DNA from: Streptomyces sp. NBC_00690
GTDB lineage: Bacteria > Actinomycetota > Actinomycetes > Streptomycetales > Streptomycetaceae
Direction of reading: 5' to 3'
DNA: 64,000 bases
NCBI RefSeq assembly: GCF_036226685.1
Contig: NZ_CP109009.1
Coordinates: 5,731,501-5,795,500, forward strand
Shown here one piece after another: positions 1 through 8,547 of this stretch. A program made the position numbers and the translations under genes. Every line of letters begins with the position of its first letter. Within the stretch, counting starts at the first letter, position 1. Under the pieces are notes generated by a model. It did no database searches. It had not been told where the DNA came from and saw only the letters and a list, made by a program, of their open reading frames with translations.

Positions 1-1229
1 CGCTCTGCCCTCGGCAGCACGCCCTTGGTGTCCGCGGGAATCTTCAGCTCGTCGAAGAGGTGAGCGGAGGTGGAGTAGGTCTCGACCGGGTCGTGGAACG
101 ACAGGTCCAGTGCCTTGTTGATCAGCTGCCAGCGGGGGATGTCATCCCAGTCCACCAGGGTGACGGCCGTACCCAGCGCACCGGCGCGGCCAGTGCGGCC
201 GATCCGGTGGAGGTAGGTCTTCTCGTCCTCGGGCGACTGATAGTTGATGACGTGCGTCACGCCCTCCACATCGATGCCGCGCGCTGCGACATCGGTGCAG
301 ACCAGGACGTCCACCTTGCCGTTGCGGAACGCGCGCAGGGCCTGCTCGCGCGCACCCTGGCCGAGGTCGCCGTGGACCGCTCCGGAGGCGAAGCCGCGCC
401 GGGCGAGCTGCTCGGCGATGTCCGCCGCGGTCCGCTTCGTACGGCAGAAGATCATGGCGAGGCCACGGCCGTCGGCCTGGAGGATCCGCGAAACGAGCTC
501 CGGCTTGTCCATGGAGTGCGCGCGGTACACCCGCTGGGTGGTGTTGGCGACGGTCGCGCCGACGTCGTCGGGCGAGGTCGCGCTGATGTGCGTCGGCTGG
601 GTCATGTAACGACGGGCCAGGCCGATGACCGCGCCCGGCATGGTCGCCGAGAACAGCATCGTCTGCCGCCGGGGCGGCAACTGCTGGATGATCTTCTCGA
701 CATCGGGAAGGAACCCGAGGTCGAGCATCTCGTCGGCCTCGTCCAGCACCAGGGACCGGACCTTGGAGAGGTCGAGCTTCTTCTGGCCTGCGAGGTCGAG
801 CAGCCGGCCAGGTGTACCGACGATCACATCGACGCCCTTGCGCAGGGCTTCGACCTGGGGCTCGTAGGCCCGGCCGCCGTAGATCGCGAGGACGCGCACA
901 TTGCGCACCTTGCCCGCGGTCAGCAGGTCATTGGTGACCTGGGTGCACAGCTCGCGCGTGGGGACGACGACCAGTGCCTGCGGGGCGTCGGTGAGCTGGT
1001 CGGGCGTGGCCCGACCAGCTTCGACGTCGGCGGGCACGGTGACGCGCTCCAGCAGCGGCAGTCCGAAACCGAGGGTCTTGCCCGTGCCGGTCTTGGCCTG
1101 CCCGATCACATCGTTGCCGGAGAGCGCGACGGGGAGCGTCATCTCCTGGATGGGGAAAGGAGTCAGAATGCCGACGGCTTCGAGTGCCTCGGCGGTTTCG
1201 TCCAGGATTCCGAGATCCCGGAAAGTCAT
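1..1229 (-). CDS. DEAD-box ATP-dependent RNA helicase, C-terminus cut by window edge
   Basis: Predicted cytoplasmic RNA helicase that unwinds structured RNA using ATP. The visible part carries the family motifs in order: a Q-motif region (FPIQ, residues about 25-28), motif I AKTGTGKT (about 45-52), PTREL, DEAD in VLDEADEML (about 163), SAT, and motif VI HRIGRTGR (about 340). The frame is open to base 1, so the C-terminal tail is missing. The ATG used here has no Shine-Dalgarno (SD) sequence. An in-frame CTG five codons upstream (complement 1242-1244) follows AGAGGC at good spacing and gives an extension seen in some relatives, so the true start may be 15 nt earlier. Family assignment is certain; which DEAD-box paralogue it is cannot be fixed. 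Confidence 0.93.
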   Translation of the reverse strand, partial: MTFRDLGILDETAEALEAVGILTPFPIQEMTLPVALSGNDVIGQAKTGTGKTLGFGLPLLERVTVPADVEAGRATPDQLTDAPQALVVVPTRELCTQVTNDLLTAGKVRNVRVLAIYGGRAYEPQVEALRKGVDVIVGTPGRLLDLAGQKKLDLSKVRSLVLDEADEMLDLGFLPDVEKIIQQLPPRRQTMLFSATMPGAVIGLARRYMTQPTHISATSPDDVGATVANTTQRVYRAHSMDKPELVSRILQADGRGLAMIFCRTKRTAADIAEQLARRGFASGAVHGDLGQGAREQALRAFRNGKVDVLVCTDVAARGIDVEGVTHVINYQSPEDEKTYLHRIGRTGRAGALGTAVTLVDWDDIPRWQLINKALDLSFHDPVETYSTSAHLFDELKIPADTKGVLPRAE

Positions 1230-1706
1230 AGGCTGCGTAGTCAGGGTGTTGCCTCTTCTGTGAGACGCGACGTGAGGCGAACGATGGGGGTCGTGCCGCA
1301 CCTGGGTACTAGGCCGACCGTGGATTGGCCGGATGGCGCGGGACCACTGCCGTCGCTCAAGCGCTCGTGCCGCTGAGGGGCCCCTCATCTGCGGTCATAC
1401 GCGGGGCGCATATCCGCACGGAGGGCGGTCGGGTCGGAGCCGATCGTGCCACCGACCGGGCATCCTCATGGGGAGTCGGAAAGATAAAGATCTTTCCAAC
1501 AATCACTGCAAACACTGCGATCGCCCGCTGAGAGAGCAGTACGTGAAATCAGAACGCTCAGCAGGCGCAATACCACTGTACCCCGGATTCGCGCATGTGT
1601 GTTGGGCGAATCCGTAGGAACCGGGGCAGCGGGTCGACGGCAAAGCCGTACGGGCACCCCTGACCAGGCCCTTACGACCTGCGGTCAGCGGGCTATTGTG
1701 CCCGTC
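1230..1706. other. intergenic region between divergent genes
   Basis: About 480 nt between the helicase start and the ferritin-like gene. Open frames here lack codon bias and SD sequences. It should hold both divergent promoters. The only clear element is TATTGT just before the rightward gene (listed separately). A weak hairpin (AAAGAT/ATCTTT around 1480-1496) lies near the middle. I see no RNA gene. Confidence 0.5.
1694..1699 (+). promoter_or_regulatory. -10 box (TATTGT), predicted leaderless promoter
   Basis: TATTGT lies 7 nt before the ATG of the ferritin-like gene and there is no SD sequence, so transcription probably starts at or next to the A of the start codon. Inference from spacing only. 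Confidence 0.45.
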
Positions 1707-2432
1707 ATGGAGACGCCAGACAACGCCACAGAACACACGGGGATCGCGGCCCAGGACTGGGCCACCGCGTCCGCGGACCCCCAGTACCGCGCAGCAGTCG
1801 TGGATCTTCTGGGGGCGCTCGCCTACGGCGAGCTGGCCGCTTTCGAGCGGCTCGCCGAAGACGCCAAGCTCGCCCCCACTTTCAGTGACAAGGCGGAGCT
1901 GGCCAAGATGGCTTCCGCGGAATTCCACCACTTCGAGCGGCTGCGGGACCGGCTCGCCACGATCGAGGCGGACCCCACGGGCGCCATGGAACCCTTCGCC
2001 CAGGCGTTGGACGACTTCCACCGCCAGACCGCGCCGTCCGACTGGCTGGAGGGTCTGGTCAAGGCGTACGTCGGTGACTCGATCGCCAGTGACTTCTACC
2101 GCGAGGTCGCAGCCCACCTCGACGCCGACACGCGTTCCCTGGTCCTTGCGGTGCTCGACGACACCGGGCACGGCAACTTCGCGGTGGAGAAGGTCCGCGC
2201 TGCGATCGAGGCCGATCCGCGGCTCGGCGGACGTCTCGCGCTGTGGGCCCGACGGCTGATGGGGGAGGCGCTGTCCCAGGCACAGCGGGTGGTGGCCGAG
2301 CGTGACGCGCTGTCCACGATGCTCGTCGGCGGCGTGGCGGACGGCTTCGACCTCGCCGCGGTGGGCGAGATGTTCACCCGGATCACCAAGGCGCACACCA
2401 AGCGGATGGCTGCCCTCGGGCTCGCTGCCTAG
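1707..2432 (+). CDS. ferritin-like domain protein (MiaE-like family)
   Basis: A 241-residue, mostly helical soluble protein of the actinobacterial ferritin-like type related to tRNA 2-methylthio-N6-isopentenyl adenosine hydroxylase (MiaE). Carboxylate and histidine ligands fit a di-iron site: Glu residues in YGELAAFERL (about 49-58) and an EFHHFERL segment (about 72-79), with further acidic/histidine pairs in the second half. Whether it still hydroxylates tRNA is unknown; relatives are often annotated only as hydroxylase-like. Longer upstream frames exist but the ATG at 1707 is preferred because the coding bias begins there and a -10-like box sits 7 nt upstream. It is convergent with the small membrane protein downstream. 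Confidence 0.8.
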   Translation: METPDNATEHTGIAAQDWATASADPQYRAAVVDLLGALAYGELAAFERLAEDAKLAPTFSDKAELAKMASAEFHHFERLRDRLATIEADPTGAMEPFAQALDDFHRQTAPSDWLEGLVKAYVGDSIASDFYREVAAHLDADTRSLVLAVLDDTGHGNFAVEKVRAAIEADPRLGGRLALWARRLMGEALSQAQRVVAERDALSTMLVGGVADGFDLAAVGEMFTRITKAHTKRMAALGLAA

Positions 2433-2547
2433 GTCGTGTCCGCCGAGCGGCGCCGGTCCGTCCTGAGGGCAGGGCGCACCGGGCGGAATCCCTCGTACAC
2501 GGCGTAGGACCCGCGCGGACGGCGGTCCCCGGGTCGGCGCAACTCGA

Positions 2548-2817
2548 TCAGAAGGGGATCGCCCGCCGCAGCCGACGGCCTGACGGCCGCAGCAGCAGGG
2601 ACAGCAGCACGGCCCCGATCAGGACCGCACCCACCAGCGTCCCCAGGAACTGGCCGGGGCCGAGTGCCACGTGTGTGACATAGGCGCCGAAGAGCGCACC
2701 GAACGCGCCCGTGAGAAAGACGACACGACGCTCCGGGAGACGGTCGGCCAGTTGACGGTCGGCGAGCCACGCGAGGGCGAGCCCGAGCAGAATCGAACCG
2801 ATCGCTTCCCACTGCAC
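2548..2817 (-). CDS. small integral membrane protein
   Basis: An 89-residue protein starting at GTG, preceded by GAGGTGA 8 nt upstream. It has three hydrophobic stretches: residues about 4-18 (GSILLGLALAWLA), 34-52 (VVFLTGAFGALFGAYVTH) and 57-77 (FLGTLVGAVLIGAVLLSLLL). It ends in an Arg-rich tail (RPSGRRLRR) expected to face the cytoplasm. The Gly-rich helices resemble the GlsB/YeaQ/YmgE class of small stress-associated membrane proteins, but the match is by composition only. No partner is evident nearby. Confidence 0.7.
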   Translation of the reverse strand: MQWEAIGSILLGLALAWLADRQLADRLPERRVVFLTGAFGALFGAYVTHVALGPGQFLGTLVGAVLIGAVLLSLLLRPSGRRLRRAIPF

Positions 2818-3065
2818 TGCTGATCACCTCACGGACACTGGTAGGGGCAGGTCGGTCTAGCCCGTACTACCCGTTGGCCACGGCGAACAACCCTTTCCCA
2901 CGAGGCGTTGGGAGCTGTGGCCGGAACCCGAGTACGTGATGTGCGAGCGGCGAGCGGGGAGAGCGAAGCAGCCGAGCACCGGCCGCACTGCGGCGGGGGA
3001 GTTCGACCCGCGGCGGGCGGGTTTCGCCGTGAACGTCCACCCGGCCCACAGCCGGCACATGATTC

Positions 3066-3099
3066 GGGGCCCTGGCGGAATCTCTTCCACCAGGGCCCC
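3066..3099 (-). terminator. intrinsic-type hairpin after the DUF3107 gene
   Basis: A perfect 10-bp inverted repeat GGGGCCCTGG / CCAGGGCCCC with a 14-nt loop lies 22 nt past the stop codon of the leftward DUF3107 gene. There is no clear T-tract, as is common in Streptomyces. Confidence 0.75.
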
Positions 3100-3121
3100 G
3101 AACTGCTTGACTCAAGCCGTC

Positions 3122-3349
3122 CTACAGCGCGCCGAAGCCCACGCGTCGCGTCGCGGGCTCACCGATCTCCACGTACGCGATCCGGTCCGAGGGCACCAGA
3201 ACCCTGCGGCCCTTGTCGTCCGAGAGGCTGAGCAGCTGCGCCTTACCGGCCAGCGCCTCGCCCACGGCGCGCTCGACGTCCTCGGCGGAGTCCCCGCTCT
3301 CCAGAACGATCTCCCGGGGCGCGTGCTGCACGCCGATCTTGACCTCCAC
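3122..3349 (-). CDS. DUF3107 family protein
   Basis: A 75-residue soluble protein beginning MEVKIGVQHAPREI, which matches the conserved actinobacterial DUF3107 family; its function is not established. The GTG start at 3349 is chosen because GGAGGGAC precedes it and the family begins at this point; a longer frame reaches 3403 but adds a non-conserved stretch. The protein alternates acidic and hydrophobic residues and has a SDRIAYVEIG segment near the end. It is followed by a strong hairpin and preceded by a TetR regulator on the same strand, so the two may be co-transcribed. Confidence 0.85.
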   Translation of the reverse strand: MEVKIGVQHAPREIVLESGDSAEDVERAVGEALAGKAQLLSLSDDKGRRVLVPSDRIAYVEIGEPATRRVGFGAL

Positions 3350-3471
3350 GGCTATGTCCCTCCGAACGGTGCGTTGCGCGGTCATTCGCGCCGTACCCAG
3401 CACACACTAGCCGGGCCGGACCGGCCGGCAGTCGCCCTGGGTGAACGCCAAGAGCGAACAGTGCCCGTACG

Positions 3472-4125
3472 TCAGGACTGTTCGGTCAGGGAATCCGCCC
3501 CGTGGAGGGGGAAGCCGGCGATGCCGCGCCAGGCCAGCGACGTCAGCAGTTGGACCGCGGTCTCCCGCGGGATGCTCGAACGGCTGGAGAGCCAGTACCT
3601 GGCCACCACCTGCGAGACCCCGCCCAGCCCCACGGCCAACAGCATGGACTCGTCCTTGGACAGGCCGGTGTCCTCGGCGATCACCTCGGAGATCGCTTCC
3701 GCGCACTGGAGGGAGACCCGGTCCACCCGCTCACGCACCGCGGGCTCGTTCGTCAGGTCCGACTCGAACACCAGTCGGAAGGCGCCGCCCTCGTCCTCCA
3801 CGTACGCGAAGTAGGCGTCCATGGTCGCCGCGACACGCTGCTTGTTGTCGTTCGTCGACGCCAGCGCGGTCCGCACGGCGAGCAGCAGTGCCTCGCAGTG
3901 CTGGTCGAGCAGGGCGAGGTAGAGCTCCAGCTTGCCCGGGAAGTGCTGATAGAGCACCGGCTTGCTGACGCCCGCCCGCTCGGCGATGTCATCCATCGCA
4001 GCCGAGTGGTAACCCTGCGCCACGAATACTTCCTGGGCCGCGCCCAGAAGCTGGTTCCTACGGGCTCGGCGTGGCAGACGCGTGCCTCGCGGGCGCGCCG
4101 CCTCTGTCTGCTCGATGGCTGTCAC
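3472..4125 (-). CDS. TetR/AcrR family transcriptional regulator
   Basis: A 217-residue DNA-binding repressor. The N-terminal helix-turn-helix occupies residues about 20-65, with the typical AAMDDIAERAGVSKPVLYQHF recognition region and the LYxHF signature. The rest is the helical ligand-binding and dimerisation domain. The GTG at 4125 is used because GGGAGG lies 6 nt upstream; an earlier TTG at 4137 would overlap that SD sequence. Its ligand is unknown. The neighbours (DUF3107, acidic protein) do not suggest a transporter target. A short palindrome about 60 nt upstream is a candidate autoregulatory site. Confidence 0.9.
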   Translation of the reverse strand: MTAIEQTEAARPRGTRLPRRARRNQLLGAAQEVFVAQGYHSAAMDDIAERAGVSKPVLYQHFPGKLELYLALLDQHCEALLLAVRTALASTNDNKQRVAATMDAYFAYVEDEGGAFRLVFESDLTNEPAVRERVDRVSLQCAEAISEVIAEDTGLSKDESMLLAVGLGGVSQVVARYWLSSRSSIPRETAVQLLTSLAWRGIAGFPLHGADSLTEQS

Positions 4126-4182
4126 GCCGCCTCCCAAAATCTGTAATGTGCGCGCTGTGCGCCGCGCCCGCCATCGTACTTT

Positions 4183-4193
4183 TGGGTAACCCA
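4183..4193. promoter_or_regulatory. candidate TetR operator (palindrome)
   Basis: TGGGT-A-ACCCA is a perfect 11-nt palindrome 58 nt upstream of the TetR start, flanked by AT-rich bases (TACTTT). Its position suits autoregulation. Binding is inferred, not shown. Confidence 0.35.
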
Positions 4194-4281
4194 GTCGTGG
4201 GCGTCGCGGACGCAGAATTTCACGGACCGGACAGTCGCGGTAGCTCCCTATTCGTGGGCAAAGAGGTCAAGGTCAGTCAGG

Positions 4282-4521
4282 TCAGCGATAGTCGTCCTCA
4301 TCGAGAGTGACCACCCGTGCCTGCTCCACCGCGTCCGCCTCGTTGACGTGGTCCTTGTCGATGTGGGGCGGTGGATCTTCGTGTTCCGGACGCACCTCGC
4401 TCTCCTGCTCGGCGGCGTCGGCCTCCGGCACATCGGTGTCGGTGCCGTCAGTGGAGTCGGTGCCGGCGTTCTCGCGTTCGGCCTCGTAGACGGTCTCTGG
4501 GTCGGTGGGATCGATAGCCAT
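4282..4521 (-). CDS. acidic small hypothetical protein
   Basis: A 79-residue protein, very rich in Asp and Glu (for example TDSTDGTDTDVPEAD and TLDEDDYR at the C-terminus), with no hydrophobic segment or Cys. It is predicted to be soluble and disordered. The codon third positions follow the genomic G/C bias, which supports a real gene. The ATG has only a weak upstream GGGAAAG. I do not recognise a function. Confidence 0.65.
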   Translation of the reverse strand: MAIDPTDPETVYEAERENAGTDSTDGTDTDVPEADAAEQESEVRPEHEDPPPHIDKDHVNEADAVEQARVVTLDEDDYR

Positions 4522-4663
4522 ACGGCACCGCTTTCCCGGAAGCAGGGGTGCTCATCCTTGGAGCTTCGGTGATGGTCCTTGTCTATGAAGCGTAGGAGCT
4601 ACTGATTCGCGGCGCTACGCGATGTGTGATGCCGAACACACGATTCGCGGTGTGATCGTCTCG

Positions 4664-4669
4664 TAACAT
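4664..4669 (+). promoter_or_regulatory. -10 box (TAACAT), predicted leaderless promoter
   Basis: TAACAT ends 7 nt before the ATG of the hydrolase gene and no SD sequence is present. This suggests that transcription begins at the start codon. Confidence 0.45.
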
Positions 4670-4676
4670 TGCACGC

Positions 4677-5642
4677 ATGTCTTCGACCGAGCTGCCGGAC
4701 ACCCGATCCGCCACCGCCGACGAGGCACCGAGACCGCGCACCGCGCGGGTCGCCCCGGGGGAGGAGTTGCGCTCCGTCACGCTGGCCGGACTCACCCTCT
4801 CGATCAGGTCGCGCCCGCCGGGCCGGGTCGGACTGCCGCCCGCCCTCTTCGTCCACGGCCTCGGCGGTTCCTCGCAGAACTGGTCGGCGATGATGCCGCT
4901 GTTGGAGGACGTCGTGGACGCCGAGGCCCTCGACCTCCCCGGTTTCGGCGACTCCCCGCCGCCGGGCGACGGCAACTACTCGGTGACCGGACACGCCCGG
5001 GCCGTCATCCGCTATCTGGACGCCTCGGGCCGCGGCCCCGTCCATCTCCTCGGCAACTCCCTCGGCGGCGCTGTGAACGTCCGGGTCGCAGCCGTTCGCC
5101 CGGATCTGGTGCGCACGCTCACGCTCGTTTCGCCCGCCCTGCCCGAGTTGCGCGTCCAGCGCAGCGCCGTGCCCACGGGAATGCTGGCCCTGCCCGGCAT
5201 CGCCCGGCTGTTCAGCCGGATGACCAAGGACTGGACGCCGGAGCAGCGCACCCGCGGTGTGATGGCTCTCTGTTACGGAGATCCTTCACGGGTCTCCGAT
5301 GAAGCACTGGGGCATGCGGTGCAGGAGATGGAGCGTCGGGTCCAACTCCCCTATTTCTGGGATGCGATGGCCCGCACGGCACGCGGTATCGTCGATGCGT
5401 ACACGCTGGGTGGCCAGCACGGACTGTGGCGACAGGCGGAGCGGGTGCTCGCGCCGACACTCCTCGTCTACGGGGGGCGCGACCAACTTGTCTCGTACCG
5501 TATGGCAGGCCGGGCCGCTGCGACCTTCCGGGACTCGCGGCTCCTGACCCTGCCGGACGCCGGGCACGTGGCGATGATGGAGTATCCGGAGACGGTTGCG
5601 CAGGCCGTCCGAGAACTGCTTGACGACACTGGTAGGAGCTGA
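4677..5642 (+). CDS. alpha/beta-fold hydrolase
   Basis: A 321-residue hydrolase of the alpha/beta fold. The oxyanion region is LFVHGLGGSSQNW (about residues 57-69), the nucleophile elbow is GNSLGG with Ser at about 128, the acid is Asp in GGRDQLV (about 268), and the general base is His in DAGHVAMME (about 295). This complete triad predicts an active esterase or lipase-like enzyme; the substrate is unknown. There is no signal peptide; the first 35 residues are polar and variable. It ends 9 nt before the DUF3152 gene, so they are probably one transcript. Confidence 0.9.
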   Translation: MSSTELPDTRSATADEAPRPRTARVAPGEELRSVTLAGLTLSIRSRPPGRVGLPPALFVHGLGGSSQNWSAMMPLLEDVVDAEALDLPGFGDSPPPGDGNYSVTGHARAVIRYLDASGRGPVHLLGNSLGGAVNVRVAAVRPDLVRTLTLVSPALPELRVQRSAVPTGMLALPGIARLFSRMTKDWTPEQRTRGVMALCYGDPSRVSDEALGHAVQEMERRVQLPYFWDAMARTARGIVDAYTLGGQHGLWRQAERVLAPTLLVYGGRDQLVSYRMAGRAAATFRDSRLLTLPDAGHVAMMEYPETVAQAVRELLDDTGRS

Positions 5643-5651
5643 TCGGCGCCC

Positions 5652-7175
5652 GTGGGACGACACAGCCGCAAAGGCCCCGCACCCAAGGGGGGTTCGGGTC
5701 GAGATCCCCAGGCGGACGCATCCCCGTCCGGTGCGTCTGACTCCCCCGCGTACGGCTCGGGTTCACCCGGTTCGGCCCAACGCGCGCCTCGCATGGGGGA
5801 AGCCCAGGCCGCGATGCGTCCGGCTCCGTCCGCACCGAACGGACAACGGACCCCGCCGCCCCAGGCGAACGCGGGCGGACGGCGGCGTTCAACCCCGCCC
5901 ACCGGCCCCGAGCACCTCCCTGCCGGATACGCCCCCCAGCAGGCGCGCGGCGGGCATCCCGAGCAGCACGAGGGCGGGGGAGGGTGGGGAGTCCCCCGTA
6001 CCCAGCAGCTGCCGCAGGGCGCACCCGGTGGGCCAGCAGGTCGGGGCGCTGGGGGCCGTTCGGTCGGCGGTCCGCGTCAGCAGCCGTCGCCCGCGGGGGT
6101 GCCCGGGCTCCAGGGCGCCATGGCGCAGGGGACGCGTATACCCGGTCCTCGCAGGGAGTTTGTCGAGGCGTTCGACGGTGCCCGACAGGCCGCAGGCGCG
6201 GACCCGTACGCCTCCGTCACCACCTGGCCCGACTCCCCGGATGCTGCCGATGGTGCCGATGTCACCAACGGCGCCGATGAGATGGAGGGCGAGCGAGGGG
6301 CTGCGGACCCTCCGTCGGACGGGCGTTCCCCGCGACCTTCGCCCGAACCTCCCAAGCCCAGCAAGGGGCGTACGGTCACGGGCATCGCTGCGGCGGCCGT
6401 GACCACGGTCCTGGCCATCGTCGTCGCCGGTCAGGTGGCCGAGGAGACCGGTAAGAAGCCCGGCACCGCCACCACGGGGGATGAGCGGGGCAGTGTGGGT
6501 CCGGCGTCGCGTTCGGAGGGTCGCAAGGCACCCGCGGGCGGGGCACCTGCGCGTGAGGTGAAGCCCGCCGCACCGAGCTATGAGCAGTTGATGGCGTCCC
6601 CGTTCCCCATCGATCCCAAGTTGACCGCGGACGGCACCTTTGAGGCGGTTCCCGGATTTGAGAAGGCGCCGGGAAAGGGCCGTAAGATCCGCTATCGCGT
6701 GGACATCGAACAGGGATTGGGAATGGACGGTCTGCTGTTCGCGACCGCCGTGCAGAAAACCCTCAACGACAAGCGCAGTTGGGCGCACGGGGGTCTTCGG
6801 TCATTCGAGCGCATTTCCTCCGGCGAGCCTGATTTCGTCGTCACCCTCGCCAGTCCCGGAACCACGGATGTGTGGTGTGAGAAATCCGGCCTCGATACAT
6901 CGATCGACAATGTGAGTTGTGATTCCGCAGCGACCGATCGAGTGATGGTGAACGCCTTTCGATGGGCGCAGGGATCGGACACCTACGGCCCTCGCGCTCT
7001 GCATGCCTATCGTCAGATGCTCATCAACCACGAGGTCGGACATCGCCTCGGCCATGATCATGTGAACTGCTCGACCGAGGGCGCACTCGCCCCCGTGATG
7101 CAGCAGCAGACGAAGTCCCTCAATATCAAGGGCATTGCCTGCCGGCCCAACCCCTGGGTGCATCCGGGCGGCTGA
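5652..7175 (+). CDS. DUF3152 membrane-anchored protein with zincin-like motif
   Basis: A 507-residue protein in three parts. Residues 1-235 are a disordered Pro/Gly/Arg/Gln-rich cytoplasmic tail. A single transmembrane helix follows (about 240-262, TGIAAAAVTTVLAIVVAG). The extracellular C-terminal DUF3152 domain (about 310-505) contains HEVGHRLGHDH at about 460-470, which fits the HExxHxxGxxH zinc ligand pattern of metzincin peptidases. An extracellular zinc peptidase is a reasonable inference; the family is formally uncharacterised. Cys pairs (WCEK, VSCD, VNCS, IACR) could form disulfides. The GTG start lies 9 nt after the hydrolase stop; its GGAG is rather distant. The C-terminal domain is less GC-rich than the tail. 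Confidence 0.8.
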   Translation: MGRHSRKGPAPKGGSGRDPQADASPSGASDSPAYGSGSPGSAQRAPRMGEAQAAMRPAPSAPNGQRTPPPQANAGGRRRSTPPTGPEHLPAGYAPQQARGGHPEQHEGGGGWGVPRTQQLPQGAPGGPAGRGAGGRSVGGPRQQPSPAGVPGLQGAMAQGTRIPGPRREFVEAFDGARQAAGADPYASVTTWPDSPDAADGADVTNGADEMEGERGAADPPSDGRSPRPSPEPPKPSKGRTVTGIAAAAVTTVLAIVVAGQVAEETGKKPGTATTGDERGSVGPASRSEGRKAPAGGAPAREVKPAAPSYEQLMASPFPIDPKLTADGTFEAVPGFEKAPGKGRKIRYRVDIEQGLGMDGLLFATAVQKTLNDKRSWAHGGLRSFERISSGEPDFVVTLASPGTTDVWCEKSGLDTSIDNVSCDSAATDRVMVNAFRWAQGSDTYGPRALHAYRQMLINHEVGHRLGHDHVNCSTEGALAPVMQQQTKSLNIKGIACRPNPWVHPGG

Positions 7176-8493
7176 CTTTCGGTTGGCTCTCTCGACCCGC
7201 GGGGTGTGTCCCCGTGGGTAGGGTTCCGTGCCTGCGCCGGGTGCAGCGCGCTGCTTCAGAGCTGGTCTGCGCCGGCACCAGGGCCGTTCATCGCGGGCCC
7301 GCTCATCGAGCCGCCCCCGCGTTCGGGCGGGGCTTCGGCTTGCTCGGAGGCGCACCGTCCGATCGTCGTCAACCACCCGTGAGGCCGTCCCCCACCAAGG
7401 GGCTCGCCGTGGTCTGCGGAAGGGCTGGCCTTGGCATGACACAACGTAGTGGCGATCTCTCTTAGCGCGACGAAACGTGTGCCGGGGGCGAAAGTTACGT
7501 GCATTCACCCCTTCCGGTGGCGCGACGGACAACCGTCCATCACACCACCGTCACCCCGGCTTACCGTCGTCCCGCTGTGGTCGCCGCATCGACGGCTGCC
7601 GACAACGAGGGAGATCGGGGGTGCAATCGGTGCGGAGTGCGCTGCTCACGTACGGTGTACACCTCCCTGCGGAACGTGGTGAACCAGCCCGGTGCGGTGG
7701 ACTCGACGACGGGACCCAGGGGCAGGGGGGCGGCCTCAGCCCCGTGTACCTACCTCGGGTGTCCGGACCTTCGGTGTCCCTGCTTGCGGTGCTTGCGCGT
7801 CCGATCGCCGTACCCGTACCCGGATCAGCCGGGCTGGGTGAGCGCCGCGCCGAATGCCCTCAGCCGCCCGTCACGGCCCTCCACCTCGATGGCCATGACC
7901 TCACGAACGCACATCCGGGCCGCGCTGATGACCGCTGTCGGTCGACCGCCACGCATGACGGACGGCTGCCTCGATACGGGTCATTGGCTAAACGCTTCTG
8001 CGAACGACCGCCATCGGCTGGCCGCCACCCGTACCGGACGCACATGTGCACCCACCGCCGACGGGCCCACCGTACGAAGGGGCCGTGCCCAGCGCCCCTG
8101 AGGCGTCCTGCCGCGCGGATGCCGCACCCCGTCGGCACCCTCAGCACCCTCAGCAGTCGTCGGACCGGGATCCGACGAGCGCAGGGGCGACCGTACGAGG
8201 CGAACACGGCCTCACGGCGTCGGGCCACCGAACACCGGCCGTCGAACAGCGCCCGCGCCCTGACCACGGGCGGGTGGAATCGCATGGCATTTCACGGCAT
8301 TTGGTGTGAGCCGCTCTGCCCCCGTGCGGATCCACGAAGCGACGGGCTTCCCCGTACGGCAGCGAGCTTCCACCCCTCCCCGCCCCACGGGTCACCCAGA
8401 CCGGAAGGCAAACGACCCTCACCCGCGGCATCCGCACCATCGGCGACCGACCACACGCCAGCAGCCGCATCGACCCCGAAGGAGATCCACGAC
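7176..8493. other. long non-coding gap
   Basis: About 1.3 kb with open frames on both strands, none of which shows third-position bias, a good SD sequence or recognisable protein content. A G/C hairpin at 7313-7333 (GCCCCCGC / GCGGGGC with one bulged C) may terminate the DUF3152 transcript. A short direct repeat, GCACCCTCA twice, lies near 8135-8152. The region is a candidate for a long 5' leader or a non-coding RNA of the downstream epimerase operon, but I see no specific structure. Confidence 0.5.
7313..7333 (+). terminator. weak hairpin after DUF3152 gene
   Basis: GCCCCCGC and GCGGGGC face each other across a 6-nt loop with one bulged C, 138 nt past the DUF3152 stop codon. The distance and lack of a T-run make it a weak call. 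Confidence 0.35.
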
Positions 8494-8547
8494 ATGACCA
8501 GCCAACTCCCGGCCGCGACCCGTCGGCACGCAGGGGGCACGCGATGA
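8494..8547 (+). CDS. 17-codon leader ORF coupled to the epimerase gene
   Basis: ATG preceded by AAGGAGAT at ideal spacing opens a 17-codon frame (MTSQLPAATRRHAGGTR). Its TGA overlaps the ATG of the epimerase gene (ATGA). The epimerase itself has no SD of its own, so translation probably reaches it by coupling from this leader. The peptide is Arg-rich and has no known relatives that I recognise. It could be a coupling device or a regulatory leader peptide. Confidence 0.5.
   Translation: MTSQLPAATRRHAGGTR

Noticed and set aside
7477..8547. 356-codon open frame in the long gap
   Set aside because: No SD at its start, no third-position bias and Arg/Pro/His-rich composition. Only its last 17 codons, which have their own ATG and SD, are retained as a leader ORF.
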